The position numbers were made by a program, and so were the translations under genes. A stretch of DNA of 64,000 nt, from contig NZ_JAATVW010000011.1 in NCBI RefSeq assembly GCF_011947225.1, positions 124,001-188,000 of the forward strand, in the 5' to 3' direction. This stretch comes from Planosporangium flavigriseum (GTDB lineage: Bacteria > Actinomycetota > Actinomycetes > Mycobacteriales > Micromonosporaceae). Numbering within the stretch: position 1 is the stretch's first letter; the number at the start of each line of letters is the position of its first letter. Below the pieces are notes generated by a model. It made no database searches. It saw only the letters and a program-made list of their open reading frames with translations, and had not been told where the DNA came from. Positions 53,279-60,370 of the stretch are shown piece by piece.

Positions 53279-54538
53279 CTAGTTCGTACGGGCAAGCCGC
53301 CACCACAGCGACGGCTCCGGCAGCGCCCCACCCGCCCGCAGCGGGGCGGTGGCGCTGCCGGAGCCGTTTCGCACGGTGACCGTACCGACCTGCTGCCCGC
53401 CCCGTACGCGATCGACCTTCGTGGTGCGCGTCTGGACCCGGACGGTGAGCCCCGGCCAGCCGACGATCTGCAACGACGTCACGGCACGCACCGGTACCGA
53501 TCGGCCCCAGGCGGCACGGATCTGGCCCACCGCGCCGGCGGGCAGGACGGTCTGCATTCCGACCAGTTGCCGGGCGGCGGCGAGAAGCTTGCGGGTGGCG
53601 TCGTTGACGGCGGCCAGTTGCTCCGGGGTGTCGGATCCGGGCTGCCCGAACACCGCGCCCACCAGCGTCAGCGTCCGGCCCGCCACCGCCACGTGGGCGG
53701 CGAACACCAGGTTGCCTCCGGCCTCGGCGGTGGTTCCCGTCTTGACCCCGACCACGCCGTCCGTGCCGAGCAGGCTGTTCCAGTTGGTCACCGCGCCGAC
53801 GACGGGCAGGGTCGCGGTTGGCAGCGCGACGATCTCCGCGAAGGCCGGTATCCGCAGCGCGCGCTCGGCGAGGACGGTCTGGTCGGCAGCGGTGCTGACC
53901 GTGCCGGGATCCAGCCCGCTCGGGTCGGTGTAGCGCGTGGCGGACAACCCGAGGCTCACGGCCGTCGCGTTCATCTTGGCCACGAACGCGTCGAGGCTGC
54001 CGGCGTCCCACCTGGCCAGCATCTGCGCGACGTTGTTGGCCGACGGCAGCAGTAGCGCCTGCAGCGCCTCCCGCTCGGTCAGGTCCTGCCCGGCTGCCAC
54101 CTCCACCAGCGACTCGTCACTGCCGGCCCGCGACTGGTAGTCGGCCACGTCGGTCGGGCTCACAGTGATCTTCGGGTCCGGCTGGCCGGCGTCGAGCGGA
54201 TGATCGGACAGCACCACGTACGCCGTCATCACCTTGGCGACGCTGCCGATCGGCACCGGCTTGCCGTCGCCGAACGCGCCGAGCGTACCGACGCCCTCGA
54301 CGTCCAGGCGGCCCTGGCCCTGCACCGGCCAGGGCAGGTCGGGCGCCTGGCCGGGCACGGTGAGCGACGCCGGCACCGCCAGGTGCAGCACGCCGCGCGG
54401 CAGCGGCCGCGCCAACTGGACCCCGGCGAGCACCACCAGCACCACCAGCACCGCCAGCAGGATGACGACCGCCAGTACCGGTGCGGGCAGGCGCCGTCGG
54501 GGGCGCCGATGCGAAACCGGCCGTACCGTGTCCGTCAC
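53279..54538 (-). CDS. D-alanyl-D-alanine carboxypeptidase (PBP5-like)
   Basis: A 419-residue serine peptidase S11. One TM helix near residues 20-45 anchors it, and the catalytic triad motifs are S-V-A-K (near 112), S-A-N (near 170) and K-T-G-T-T (near 285). A C-terminal beta domain follows. It trims the terminal D-Ala from peptidoglycan stems. I start it at the GTG at 54538; the longer frame runs through two non-coding-looking repeat copies. Convergent with, and three bases from, the HAMP gene. Confidence 0.88.
   Translation of the reverse strand: MTDTVRPVSHRRPRRRLPAPVLAVVILLAVLVVLVVLAGVQLARPLPRGVLHLAVPASLTVPGQAPDLPWPVQGQGRLDVEGVGTLGAFGDGKPVPIGSVAKVMTAYVVLSDHPLDAGQPDPKITVSPTDVADYQSRAGSDESLVEVAAGQDLTEREALQALLLPSANNVAQMLARWDAGSLDAFVAKMNATAVSLGLSATRYTDPSGLDPGTVSTAADQTVLAERALRIPAFAEIVALPTATLPVVGAVTNWNSLLGTDGVVGVKTGTTAEAGGNLVFAAHVAVAGRTLTLVGAVFGQPGSDTPEQLAAVNDATRKLLAAARQLVGMQTVLPAGAVGQIRAAWGRSVPVRAVTSLQIVGWPGLTVRVQTRTTKVDRVRGGQQVGTVTVRNGSGSATAPLRAGGALPEPSLWWRLARTN
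53312..53366. terminator. 16-bp perfect inverted repeat within the end of the carboxypeptidase gene
   Basis: Positions 53312-53327 are the exact complement of 53351-53366, with more pairing inside the loop. Because the HAMP gene ends only three bases before this gene, a hairpin inside coding sequence is a plausible stop for plus-strand transcription. It is followed by only three T. Confidence 0.4.
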
Positions 54539-54543
54539 CGAGG

Positions 54544-54649
54544 CGACATGTTCGCGACTGCGGGGCTCGCTTCGCTCACTCCTCGCGCTCACCGAGCCGA
54601 CATGTTCGCGACTGCGGGGCTCGCTTCGCTCACTCCTCGCGCTCACCGA
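54544..54649. repeat. Two tandem copies of a 52-bp repeat before the carboxypeptidase
   Basis: Copies at 54544-54595 and 54598-54649 are identical, each starting CGACATGTTCGCGACTG and containing the short palindrome CTCGCTTCGCTCACTC. They lie just upstream of the likely GTG start. A dispersed intergenic repeat of actinomycete genomes is the best reading; translating through it only yields low-complexity Arg/Ser/Glu. Confidence 0.75.
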
Positions 54650-54744
54650 AAACCCCTCCCCCGCGCCCCGGCCCCGTCAGTGGACGGCGCTCGGCCGCCT
54701 ACTCACCCGCTGGCGGCGGTCCAAACCGGACGGCGGAGGAAGTC

Positions 54745-55344
54745 CTACGCCCGCCAGGGCACCGCCGCGACCGCGACGTGCCCCCGCGGGCGCGCCGCCC
54801 GCAGTTCGGCCGCGCGCTGCGCCGGGCCGTACTGGCTGTCGCGGACACCCGATGGGGTACGGACGCCGAGCCAGGCGCCGTAGAGCACCACGACGTGGCC
54901 GTCCCGACCGGCGGCCGCGAGCCACTCCGGGTCGGGGTCGGCGGGTACCCGTGCCCACAGGTTGCCGGCGGCGTCGCGAAGTTCCAGGCCCGCGGCGCGG
55001 TGGTCGAGCACCCACCGCGAACTCGGCGCGGGCACGTCAGCGCCCGGCAGGTACCGGCTGAAGCCGCGCAGGATGAGCAGCTCGACCTGCAACTCGTCGA
55101 TCCGGCCGGTCAGCGGTTGCCGGACCATCAGCGGCTCGGCCACCTCGATGAGCAGGTACGCATGCGCCCCGCCGGCCGGACCGAGGGCCGGATCGTCGCC
55201 GAGCAGCGCGCGTCCGCGGAGGTCGCCGTCGGCCACCAGGGTGCTGATGCCGTCCCAGTCGGACAGCCCTGGTGCGGCGACATCCGGATGTACCCGCCGG
55301 ACCCGGTGGTGCGGGTGGGCGGTGAGCAGATTGGTCCGTGGCAC
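54745..55344 (-). CDS. Hypothetical protein, about 199 residues
   Basis: I do not recognise this family. With the GTG start at 55344 (AAAGG upstream) it has no TM helix or signal peptide. It is rich in beta-type segments, for example H-A-Y-L-L-I-E-V-A-E-P-L-M-V and E-L-Q-V-E-L-L-I-L-R-G-F, then W-L-A-A-A-G-R-D-G-H-V-V-V-L-Y-G-A-W-L-G-V. Divergent from the TetR gene 153 bp away, so it could be controlled by it. Codon use is normal for the genome, so it is likely a real gene. Confidence 0.6.
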   Translation of the reverse strand: MPRTNLLTAHPHHRVRRVHPDVAAPGLSDWDGISTLVADGDLRGRALLGDDPALGPAGGAHAYLLIEVAEPLMVRQPLTGRIDELQVELLILRGFSRYLPGADVPAPSSRWVLDHRAAGLELRDAAGNLWARVPADPDPEWLAAAGRDGHVVVLYGAWLGVRTPSGVRDSQYGPAQRAAELRAARPRGHVAVAAVPWRA

Positions 55345-55497
55345 TGAGACAGACCTTTCACCCGAATGTATCGACGCAATGACATGCATGCGACCCTTGG
55401 TGTCAGAATCTACGGCACCGGGTGCCACAGGGAAACCCCGGTGTTACGGTTCACGCCGCGCGAGCAGCGCGACCCCGCAGCCGATGGGAGGTCACGG

Positions 55498-56208
55498 ATG
55501 GCCGGTCAACGCCACGTCCGCCAGGATCTGACCGCCGCCGCCATCGAACTGTTCGCCGCCCGGGGGTACGACGACACCACCGTCGACGCGATCGCCGCGC
55601 GGGCGGGCGTGGCCCGGCGTACTTTCTTCCGCCACTTCCGCAGCAAGGAAGACGCGGTCTTCCCCGACCACGACGCGTACCTCGCCCGGACCGAGGAGTT
55701 CCTGCGCACAGCGAACGCGACGGACCCCGCCATCGACGTGATCGGCCGCGCCGCGCACCTGGTGCTGGCCATGTACGCCGACGACCCCGCGACCGCCGTC
55801 CGGCGCTACCGGCTGACCAGGTCCGTCGAACCGCTACGGGAGCGTGAGATCACCGCCATCAGCCGCTACCAGCGGGTCTTCACACAGTTCCTGCACAGGC
55901 GGTCGGACGGCACCGACTCCGCGCGCCTGCGCGACGAGGTCGCGGCGGCGGCGGTGGTCGCCGCGCACAACCATGTGCTGAGGGAGTGGCTGCGGGCCGG
56001 CGGCGTCGGCGATCCGCATCCGCGCCTCGAGGAGGCGCTCCGCTCCGTCACCGCGGTGATCGGCCCCTGGCTGTCTGGTGGTCCGGGTCGGCCTGCCGAC
56101 GATGACGATCCCGATGACGTGGTGGTCGTCGTCATGCCGCGCGGCACGCCGATGTGGCGGGTGGCGCAGCAGGTCCAGGCAGCCACCCGCGCTACCCAGG
56201 ACCGCTGA
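55498..56208 (+). CDS. TetR-family transcriptional regulator
   Basis: A 236-residue regulator. The N-terminal helix-turn-helix is A-A-I-E-L-F-A-A-R-G-Y-D-D-T-T-V-D-A-I-A then A-G-V-A-R-R-T-F-F-R-H-F. The C-terminus has an acidic run of aspartates near residue 195. Start at 55498 preceded by GGGAGG. Target and ligand unknown; the divergent hypothetical gene and the downstream methionine transporter are candidates. The 250-bp gap that follows contains a small hairpin (56237-56252) and the leader peptide at 56339. Confidence 0.85.
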   Translation: MAGQRHVRQDLTAAAIELFAARGYDDTTVDAIAARAGVARRTFFRHFRSKEDAVFPDHDAYLARTEEFLRTANATDPAIDVIGRAAHLVLAMYADDPATAVRRYRLTRSVEPLREREITAISRYQRVFTQFLHRRSDGTDSARLRDEVAAAAVVAAHNHVLREWLRAGGVGDPHPRLEEALRSVTAVIGPWLSGGPGRPADDDDPDDVVVVVMPRGTPMWRVAQQVQAATRATQDR

Positions 56209-56338
56209 GACCTTCTCCATGATCACGGAGCACTGAGGTCGCTATGACGACCCCAGGTTTCGCGATCACGGGAGGACGCTTGTGATCTCGCCGACGTTCA
56301 GCTGCGTGAGACCTTTCCGTCACGCTACGTTAATCGTC

Positions 56339-56410
56339 ATGCGCCGGAGTATCCACCTCATTCGACGCCGTTGCGTCGACTACCTCCTGGTGTGCAGCGG
56401 CACCTGTTAA
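56339..56410 (+). CDS. 23-residue Cys-ending leader peptide upstream of metNIQ
   Basis: A short frame not usually annotated: ATG at 56339, TAA at 56408. It begins M-R-R-S-I-H-L-I-R-R-R and ends V-D-Y-L-L-V-C-S-G-T-C. Actinobacteria are known to carry tiny peptides with this shape (Arg-rich start, V-D-L-x-x-V, Cys-containing end) upstream of sulfur-assimilation genes, where cysteine supply controls translation. A candidate -10 (TACGTT) lies only about ten bases before the ATG, so the transcript may be leaderless. It stops 48 bp before metN. Confidence 0.7.
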   Translation: MRRSIHLIRRRCVDYLLVCSGTC

Positions 56411-56458
56411 CGTCGGCGACATTCCGCACGTTTTGTCCCGATTCCAACAGGAAGATCC

Positions 56459-57442
56459 GTGATTCAGATCGAGGGCCTGCGTAAGGCCTATCACTCCCGT
56501 GGTCGCACGGTCCTTGCCGTCGACGGCGTGGATCTGGAGGTACGCCAGGGCGAGGTGTACGGCGTGCTCGGCCGCAGCGGCGCCGGCAAGAGCACCCTGC
56601 TGCGCTGCGTCAACCTGCTGGAGCGCCCCGACGCCGGCAGCGTCACCGTCGACGGCGTCGACCTGACGGCCCTTCCCGAGCGGCGGCTACGCCGGCAGCG
56701 GCAGCGCATCGGCATGATCCACCAGCACTTCGCGCTGCTGTCGTCGCGTACGGCCGCCGGCAACGTGGCCTTCCCACTCGAAGTCATGGGCGTACCCCGG
56801 CGCGAGCGGGCCCAGCGCGTCGCCGAACTGCTCGACCTCGTGGGACTGGGCGACCGGGCGCACGCATACCCGGCGCAGCTGTCCGGCGGCCAGAAGCAGC
56901 GGGTCGGCATCGCCCGGGCCCTGGCCGGACGCCCCACCGTCCTCCTGTCCGACGAGGCGACGTCGGCGCTCGACCCGGAGACGACCACCTCGATCCTGGA
57001 CCTGCTGCGCGATCTCAGCCAGCGCCTCGGCCTGACGATCCTGCTGATCACCCACGAGATGGAGGTGGTCAAGCGGATCTGCGACTCGGCCGCCGTGATG
57101 CGCGAGGGCCGGGTCATCGAGGCGGGCCGGGTACGCGACCTGCTCGCCCGACCGGGCTCTGCGCTGGGGCAGGAGATCTTCCGGCTCGGCACACCGCCGG
57201 ACCTGCCGGACACGACCATCGTCGACGTGACCCTCACCGACGACGCCGTCGGCCAATCGTTCGTCGCCGACCTCGTACGCCGCTACGACGTCGACGCCAG
57301 CATCCTCGCCGGGACGATCGAGACGCTCGCCGACGGCCAGGTCGGGCGGCTGCGGATCGCGCTGCCCGGCAGCGCCGAGGCCAACGCCGCACCGCTGCGA
57401 CACCTGCGCGACGCGGGCCTGAGCGTGGAGGTGGCGCGATGA
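56459..57442 (+). CDS. metN: Methionine ABC transporter, ATP-binding subunit
   Basis: A 327-residue ATPase: Walker A G-R-S-G-A-G-K-S-T, signature L-S-G-G-Q-K-Q-R-V, Walker B V-L-L-S-D-E-A-T-S-A-L-D-P, and the NIL ligand-sensing domain at about 250-327, where free methionine inhibits transport in the E. coli enzyme. GTG start behind GGAAG. First gene of metNIQ. Confidence 0.93.
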   Translation: MIQIEGLRKAYHSRGRTVLAVDGVDLEVRQGEVYGVLGRSGAGKSTLLRCVNLLERPDAGSVTVDGVDLTALPERRLRRQRQRIGMIHQHFALLSSRTAAGNVAFPLEVMGVPRRERAQRVAELLDLVGLGDRAHAYPAQLSGGQKQRVGIARALAGRPTVLLSDEATSALDPETTTSILDLLRDLSQRLGLTILLITHEMEVVKRICDSAAVMREGRVIEAGRVRDLLARPGSALGQEIFRLGTPPDLPDTTIVDVTLTDDAVGQSFVADLVRRYDVDASILAGTIETLADGQVGRLRIALPGSAEANAAPLRHLRDAGLSVEVAR

Positions 57443-58104
57443 CCCCGATGACGTGGGCGGAGATCCAGCCCCTGCTGTGGCAGGCGAGCATCGAGACCGG
57501 CTACATGGTGGCGGTCTCCAGCGCGCTCACCGCTGTCGGCGGGCTGCTGCTCGGCGTCCTCCTGGTCCTCACCGGACGGGGCGGCCTGCTCGCCACCCGC
57601 CCGGTCAACCTCGTACTCGGCATCCTCATCAACATCGGACGCTCGCTGCCGTTCATCATCCTGCTGGTGGCGATCATCCCGTTCACCCGGGCGCTGGTCG
57701 GCACGACCATCGGCACCGAGGCCGCGATCGTGCCGCTGACGGTGGCGGCGATCCCGTTCTTCGCCCGCATCGTGGAGACGGCGATCCGCGAGGTGGACCG
57801 CGACGTGATCGCCGCCGCCCGGGCGATGGGCGCCTCCCGTACCGAGATCGTCTTCAAGGTCCTGCTGCGCGAGGCCCGGCCGGGTCTCGTCGCCGGCCTC
57901 ACCATCACCGTCATCGCGCTGATCGGCTACTCCGCCATGGCCGGCACCGTCGGCGGCGGCGGCCTCGGCGACCTGGCCATCCGCTACGGCTACCAGCGGT
58001 TCGAGAACACCGTCATGGTCGCCACCGTCGTGCTGCTCGTCGTGTTCGTGCAGCTCATCCAGTCACTGGGCGACCTGATCGTCCGGTGGCTGTCCCGCAA
58101 GTAA
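57439..58104 (+). CDS. metI: Methionine ABC transporter permease
   Basis: A 221-residue permease with five TM segments, R-S-L-P-F-I-I-L-L, P-L-T-V-A-A-I-P-F-F-A-R, and EAA loop A-R-A-M-G-A-S-R-T-E-I-V. Overlaps metN by four bases. Confidence 0.95.
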   Translation: MTPMTWAEIQPLLWQASIETGYMVAVSSALTAVGGLLLGVLLVLTGRGGLLATRPVNLVLGILINIGRSLPFIILLVAIIPFTRALVGTTIGTEAAIVPLTVAAIPFFARIVETAIREVDRDVIAAARAMGASRTEIVFKVLLREARPGLVAGLTITVIALIGYSAMAGTVGGGGLGDLAIRYGYQRFENTVMVATVVLLVVFVQLIQSLGDLIVRWLSRK

Positions 58105-58141
58105 GCAAGTAGGACAAGTAAGCAAGTAGGAGAGGTAACCC

Positions 58142-58981
58142 GTGCGACGCACCCTATCCGTCACCCTCGCCGCAGCCGCGCTGACGCTCGGCCTCGCGGC
58201 CTGCGGTTCGAAGGCGGCCGACAACGCCGGCTCGTCCGACTCCGGCGCCAGCCCCGACGCCGTACTGAAGGTCGGCGTCAGCCCGGTCCCGCACGGCGAG
58301 ATCCTCAAGTACGTCAAGGACAACCTGGCCGCCAAGGAAGGGCTGAAGCTCGACATCGTCGAGTTCAACGACTACGTGCAGCCCAACGCCGCCCTCGCGG
58401 ACAAGAACCTGGACGCGAACTACTTCCAGCACGTGCCGTACCTGCAGGACCAGATGCAGTCCAAGGGGTACAAGTTCACCGCCCTCAAGCCGGTGCACCT
58501 CGAGCCGCTCGGCGTCTACTCCAAGAAGGTCAAGAGCCTGGACGCCGTGCCGCAGGGCGCCGTGGTGGCGATCCCGAACGACGCGACCAACGGGGGCCGG
58601 GCGCTCAACCTGCTCGCCGCCAAGGGCCTGATCAAGCTCAAGGACGGCGTCGGGGTAAAGGCGACCGAGCAGGACATCACCGACAACCCCAAGAAGCTCC
58701 AGATCAAGCCGCTGGAGGCGCCGCAGCTGCCGCGCAGCCTCGACGACGTCGCCCTGTCGGTGATCAACGGCAACTACGCCATCCAGGCCAACCTGACGCC
58801 GTCGAAGGACGCGCTGGCCATCGAGAGCGCCGACAACAACCCGTACGCGAACATCGTCGTCGTGCGTACCGGCAGCGAGAACGACCCACGGGTGGTGAAG
58901 CTGGAGAAGCTGCTGCACTCCGCCGAGGTGAAGAAGTTCATCGAGGACAAGTACAAGGGTTCGGTCATCGCGGCCTTCTAA
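58142..58981 (+). CDS. metQ: Methionine-binding lipoprotein
   Basis: A 279-residue NlpA/MetQ-type protein: signal peptide with lipobox L-A-A-C-G, then V-G-V-S-P-V-P-H-G-E-I-L, F-N-D-Y-V-Q-P-N-A-A-L, L-D-A-N-Y-F-Q-H-V-P-Y-L and I-N-G-N-Y-A-I-Q-A. GTG start behind AGGAGAGG. Three 9-bp AATCGCGCT-type repeats follow the stop. Confidence 0.95.
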   Translation: MRRTLSVTLAAAALTLGLAACGSKAADNAGSSDSGASPDAVLKVGVSPVPHGEILKYVKDNLAAKEGLKLDIVEFNDYVQPNAALADKNLDANYFQHVPYLQDQMQSKGYKFTALKPVHLEPLGVYSKKVKSLDAVPQGAVVAIPNDATNGGRALNLLAAKGLIKLKDGVGVKATEQDITDNPKKLQIKPLEAPQLPRSLDDVALSVINGNYAIQANLTPSKDALAIESADNNPYANIVVVRTGSENDPRVVKLEKLLHSAEVKKFIEDKYKGSVIAAF

Positions 58982-59009
58982 TCGCGCTAATCGCGCTAAT
59001 CGCGCGGTA

Positions 59010-59049
59010 CCCGTGCCGGCCCGGGAGCAACTCTCCGAGCCGGCACGGG
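59010..59049. terminator. Hairpin between metQ and the LacI gene
   Basis: CCCGTGCCGGC (59010-59020) pairs with GCCGGCACGGG (59039-59049), an 11-bp stem in the 76-bp gap between convergent genes. It can serve both directions. No T-run. Confidence 0.6.
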
Positions 59050-59057
59050 CGTCACCG

Positions 59058-60209
59058 TCACCCCTTGATGCCCTGGGTGGTGGCCGCGCTGGAGGCGCGG
59101 CCCTGGGTGGTGGCCGTGCTGGAGGCGCGGCCCTGGGTGGTGGCCGTGCTGGAGGCGCGGCCCTGGGTGGTGGCCGCGCTGGAGGCGCGCACCACGAGGG
59201 TGGGTGCCAGCAGTCGACCGTGAGGTGGTTGCGGAGTGGACTGTTCGGCGCACGCGGGCACCTGAGAACGACCGGCCGGCAGTCCGGGCAGCAGCGCGCG
59301 CACGATACAACGGGCGACTGCCTCGATCGGCTGGCGGACGCTTGACAGGTCGAACACTCCGGCCGTGGGGGTGTCGTCGAAGCCGACAAGAGCCAGGTCC
59401 CGGCCGATGACCAGGCCACGGGTGCGGGCCGCCTGCGCGACGCCAACGGCGAGCGTGTCGCTCGCCGCGACGACCGCGGTCGGCGGGTCGGGTCGGTCCA
59501 GCAGAACCGCCGCGAGACGGGCGCCGTTGGCGACCTCGTCCTGGCCGCGCAGGTCCAGGCCGGCGGACTCGCCCAACAGGCCGTGCTTGTCGAGCACGCC
59601 GCGCAGGCCGGTGACCCGGCGCTCACCGACGCTGGAGCCTTCCGGGAAGCCGATGTACCCGATGCGCCGGTGTCCCCGGGCCACCAGATGCTGCGCCACG
59701 GCGGCGCCACCGGACTCGTCGTCAACGTCGACCCACAGGTGGTCGACGTCGTGGCCGGTCCGGCCGAAGGTCGCGAACGGCGCGCCGAGGCGCAGCATCT
59801 GCGCCGGACGGGCATCGCCTTCGTCGATTCCGTAGAGCACGAACGCGTCGACGGCCCCCGTGCGATGCAGCCGGCTGTAGGTGCCGATCTCGTCGTCCGG
59901 ATCGTCCGCGGCGAACACCAGCAGGTGGTGGTCGATGGCCTGCACGGCCTCGGCGAGGGCGTGCAGGAACCGGTCGTGGACGGTCGTCAGAGAGTCGGCC
60001 TGGATGGATTCGATGCGGATGCCGATGACCCGCGACGCCTGAGCGCGCAACGCCTGGGCCGCGCGGTTCGGCTGGTAGCCGAGCGCCTCGATCGCCGCTT
60101 CCACCCGCACCCGGGTCTCCTTGCGTACCCGGTGCGGTGCGTTGAAGACATTCGAGACCGTCTGCCGGGAGACACCGGCGGCGACGGCGACATCGGCAAT
60201 GCTCGCCAT
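59058..60209 (-). CDS. LacI-family regulator with four 10-residue C-terminal repeats
   Basis: A 383-residue regulator. The N-terminal LacI helix-turn-helix is I-A-D-V-A-V-A-A-G-V-S-R-Q-T-V-S-N-V, followed by a periplasmic-binding-protein-like sugar domain. The last 40 residues are four copies of A-S-S-[AT]-A-T-T-Q-G-R, beyond the normal end of the family (about 340). The start at 60209 gives the standard N-terminus, though its ribosome site is weak. A palindromic operator lies between it and the divergent glycosidase gene. The ligand is probably a sugar. Confidence 0.88.
   Translation of the reverse strand: MASIADVAVAAGVSRQTVSNVFNAPHRVRKETRVRVEAAIEALGYQPNRAAQALRAQASRVIGIRIESIQADSLTTVHDRFLHALAEAVQAIDHHLLVFAADDPDDEIGTYSRLHRTGAVDAFVLYGIDEGDARPAQMLRLGAPFATFGRTGHDVDHLWVDVDDESGGAAVAQHLVARGHRRIGYIGFPEGSSVGERRVTGLRGVLDKHGLLGESAGLDLRGQDEVANGARLAAVLLDRPDPPTAVVAASDTLAVGVAQAARTRGLVIGRDLALVGFDDTPTAGVFDLSSVRQPIEAVARCIVRALLPGLPAGRSQVPACAEQSTPQPPHGRLLAPTLVVRASSAATTQGRASSTATTQGRASSTATTQGRASSAATTQGIKG
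59071..59190. repeat. Four 30-bp tandem repeats in the LacI gene
   Basis: Units begin at 59071, 59101, 59131 and 59161. Each is CCCTGGGTGGTGGCCGYGCT plus GGAGGCGCG and one more base, with single-base differences. A 30-bp unit keeps the reading frame whatever the copy number, so the locus can vary in length between strains without breaking the gene. Confidence 0.9.
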
Positions 60210-60302
60210 CGACGCGCCGCGATTCTCATCGCCGCTGCCCTGCTCGAACACATCGACTCCCGGGACTTCCAACACGGCTGGGGGATCAGCTACCGTGGGG
60301 CC

Positions 60303-60324
60303 TCAATTTGATCGTTCAAATTGA
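60303..60324. promoter_or_regulatory. Palindromic LacI-type operator
   Basis: TCAATTTGA (60303-60311) and TCAAATTGA (60316-60324) form a perfect inverted repeat around a 4-bp centre, in the gap between the LacI gene and the glycosidase. It stands out as AT-rich in a GC-rich background. Site size and symmetry fit a LacI dimer. Confidence 0.75.
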
Positions 60325-60370
60325 TACCCGGGAGATTGCCCCCGCCTGATGGCGGTGTCAAGGGGTGACC

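Noticed and set aside
54539-54646. N-terminal 36 residues of the carboxypeptidase
   Set aside because: They are encoded by two copies of a DNA repeat and read as low-complexity sequence; the GTG at 54538 is a better start.
56209-56458. A SAM riboswitch before metNIQ
   Set aside because: No conserved SAM-I, SAM-II or SAM-IV core could be recognised; the leader-peptide frame explains the region better.
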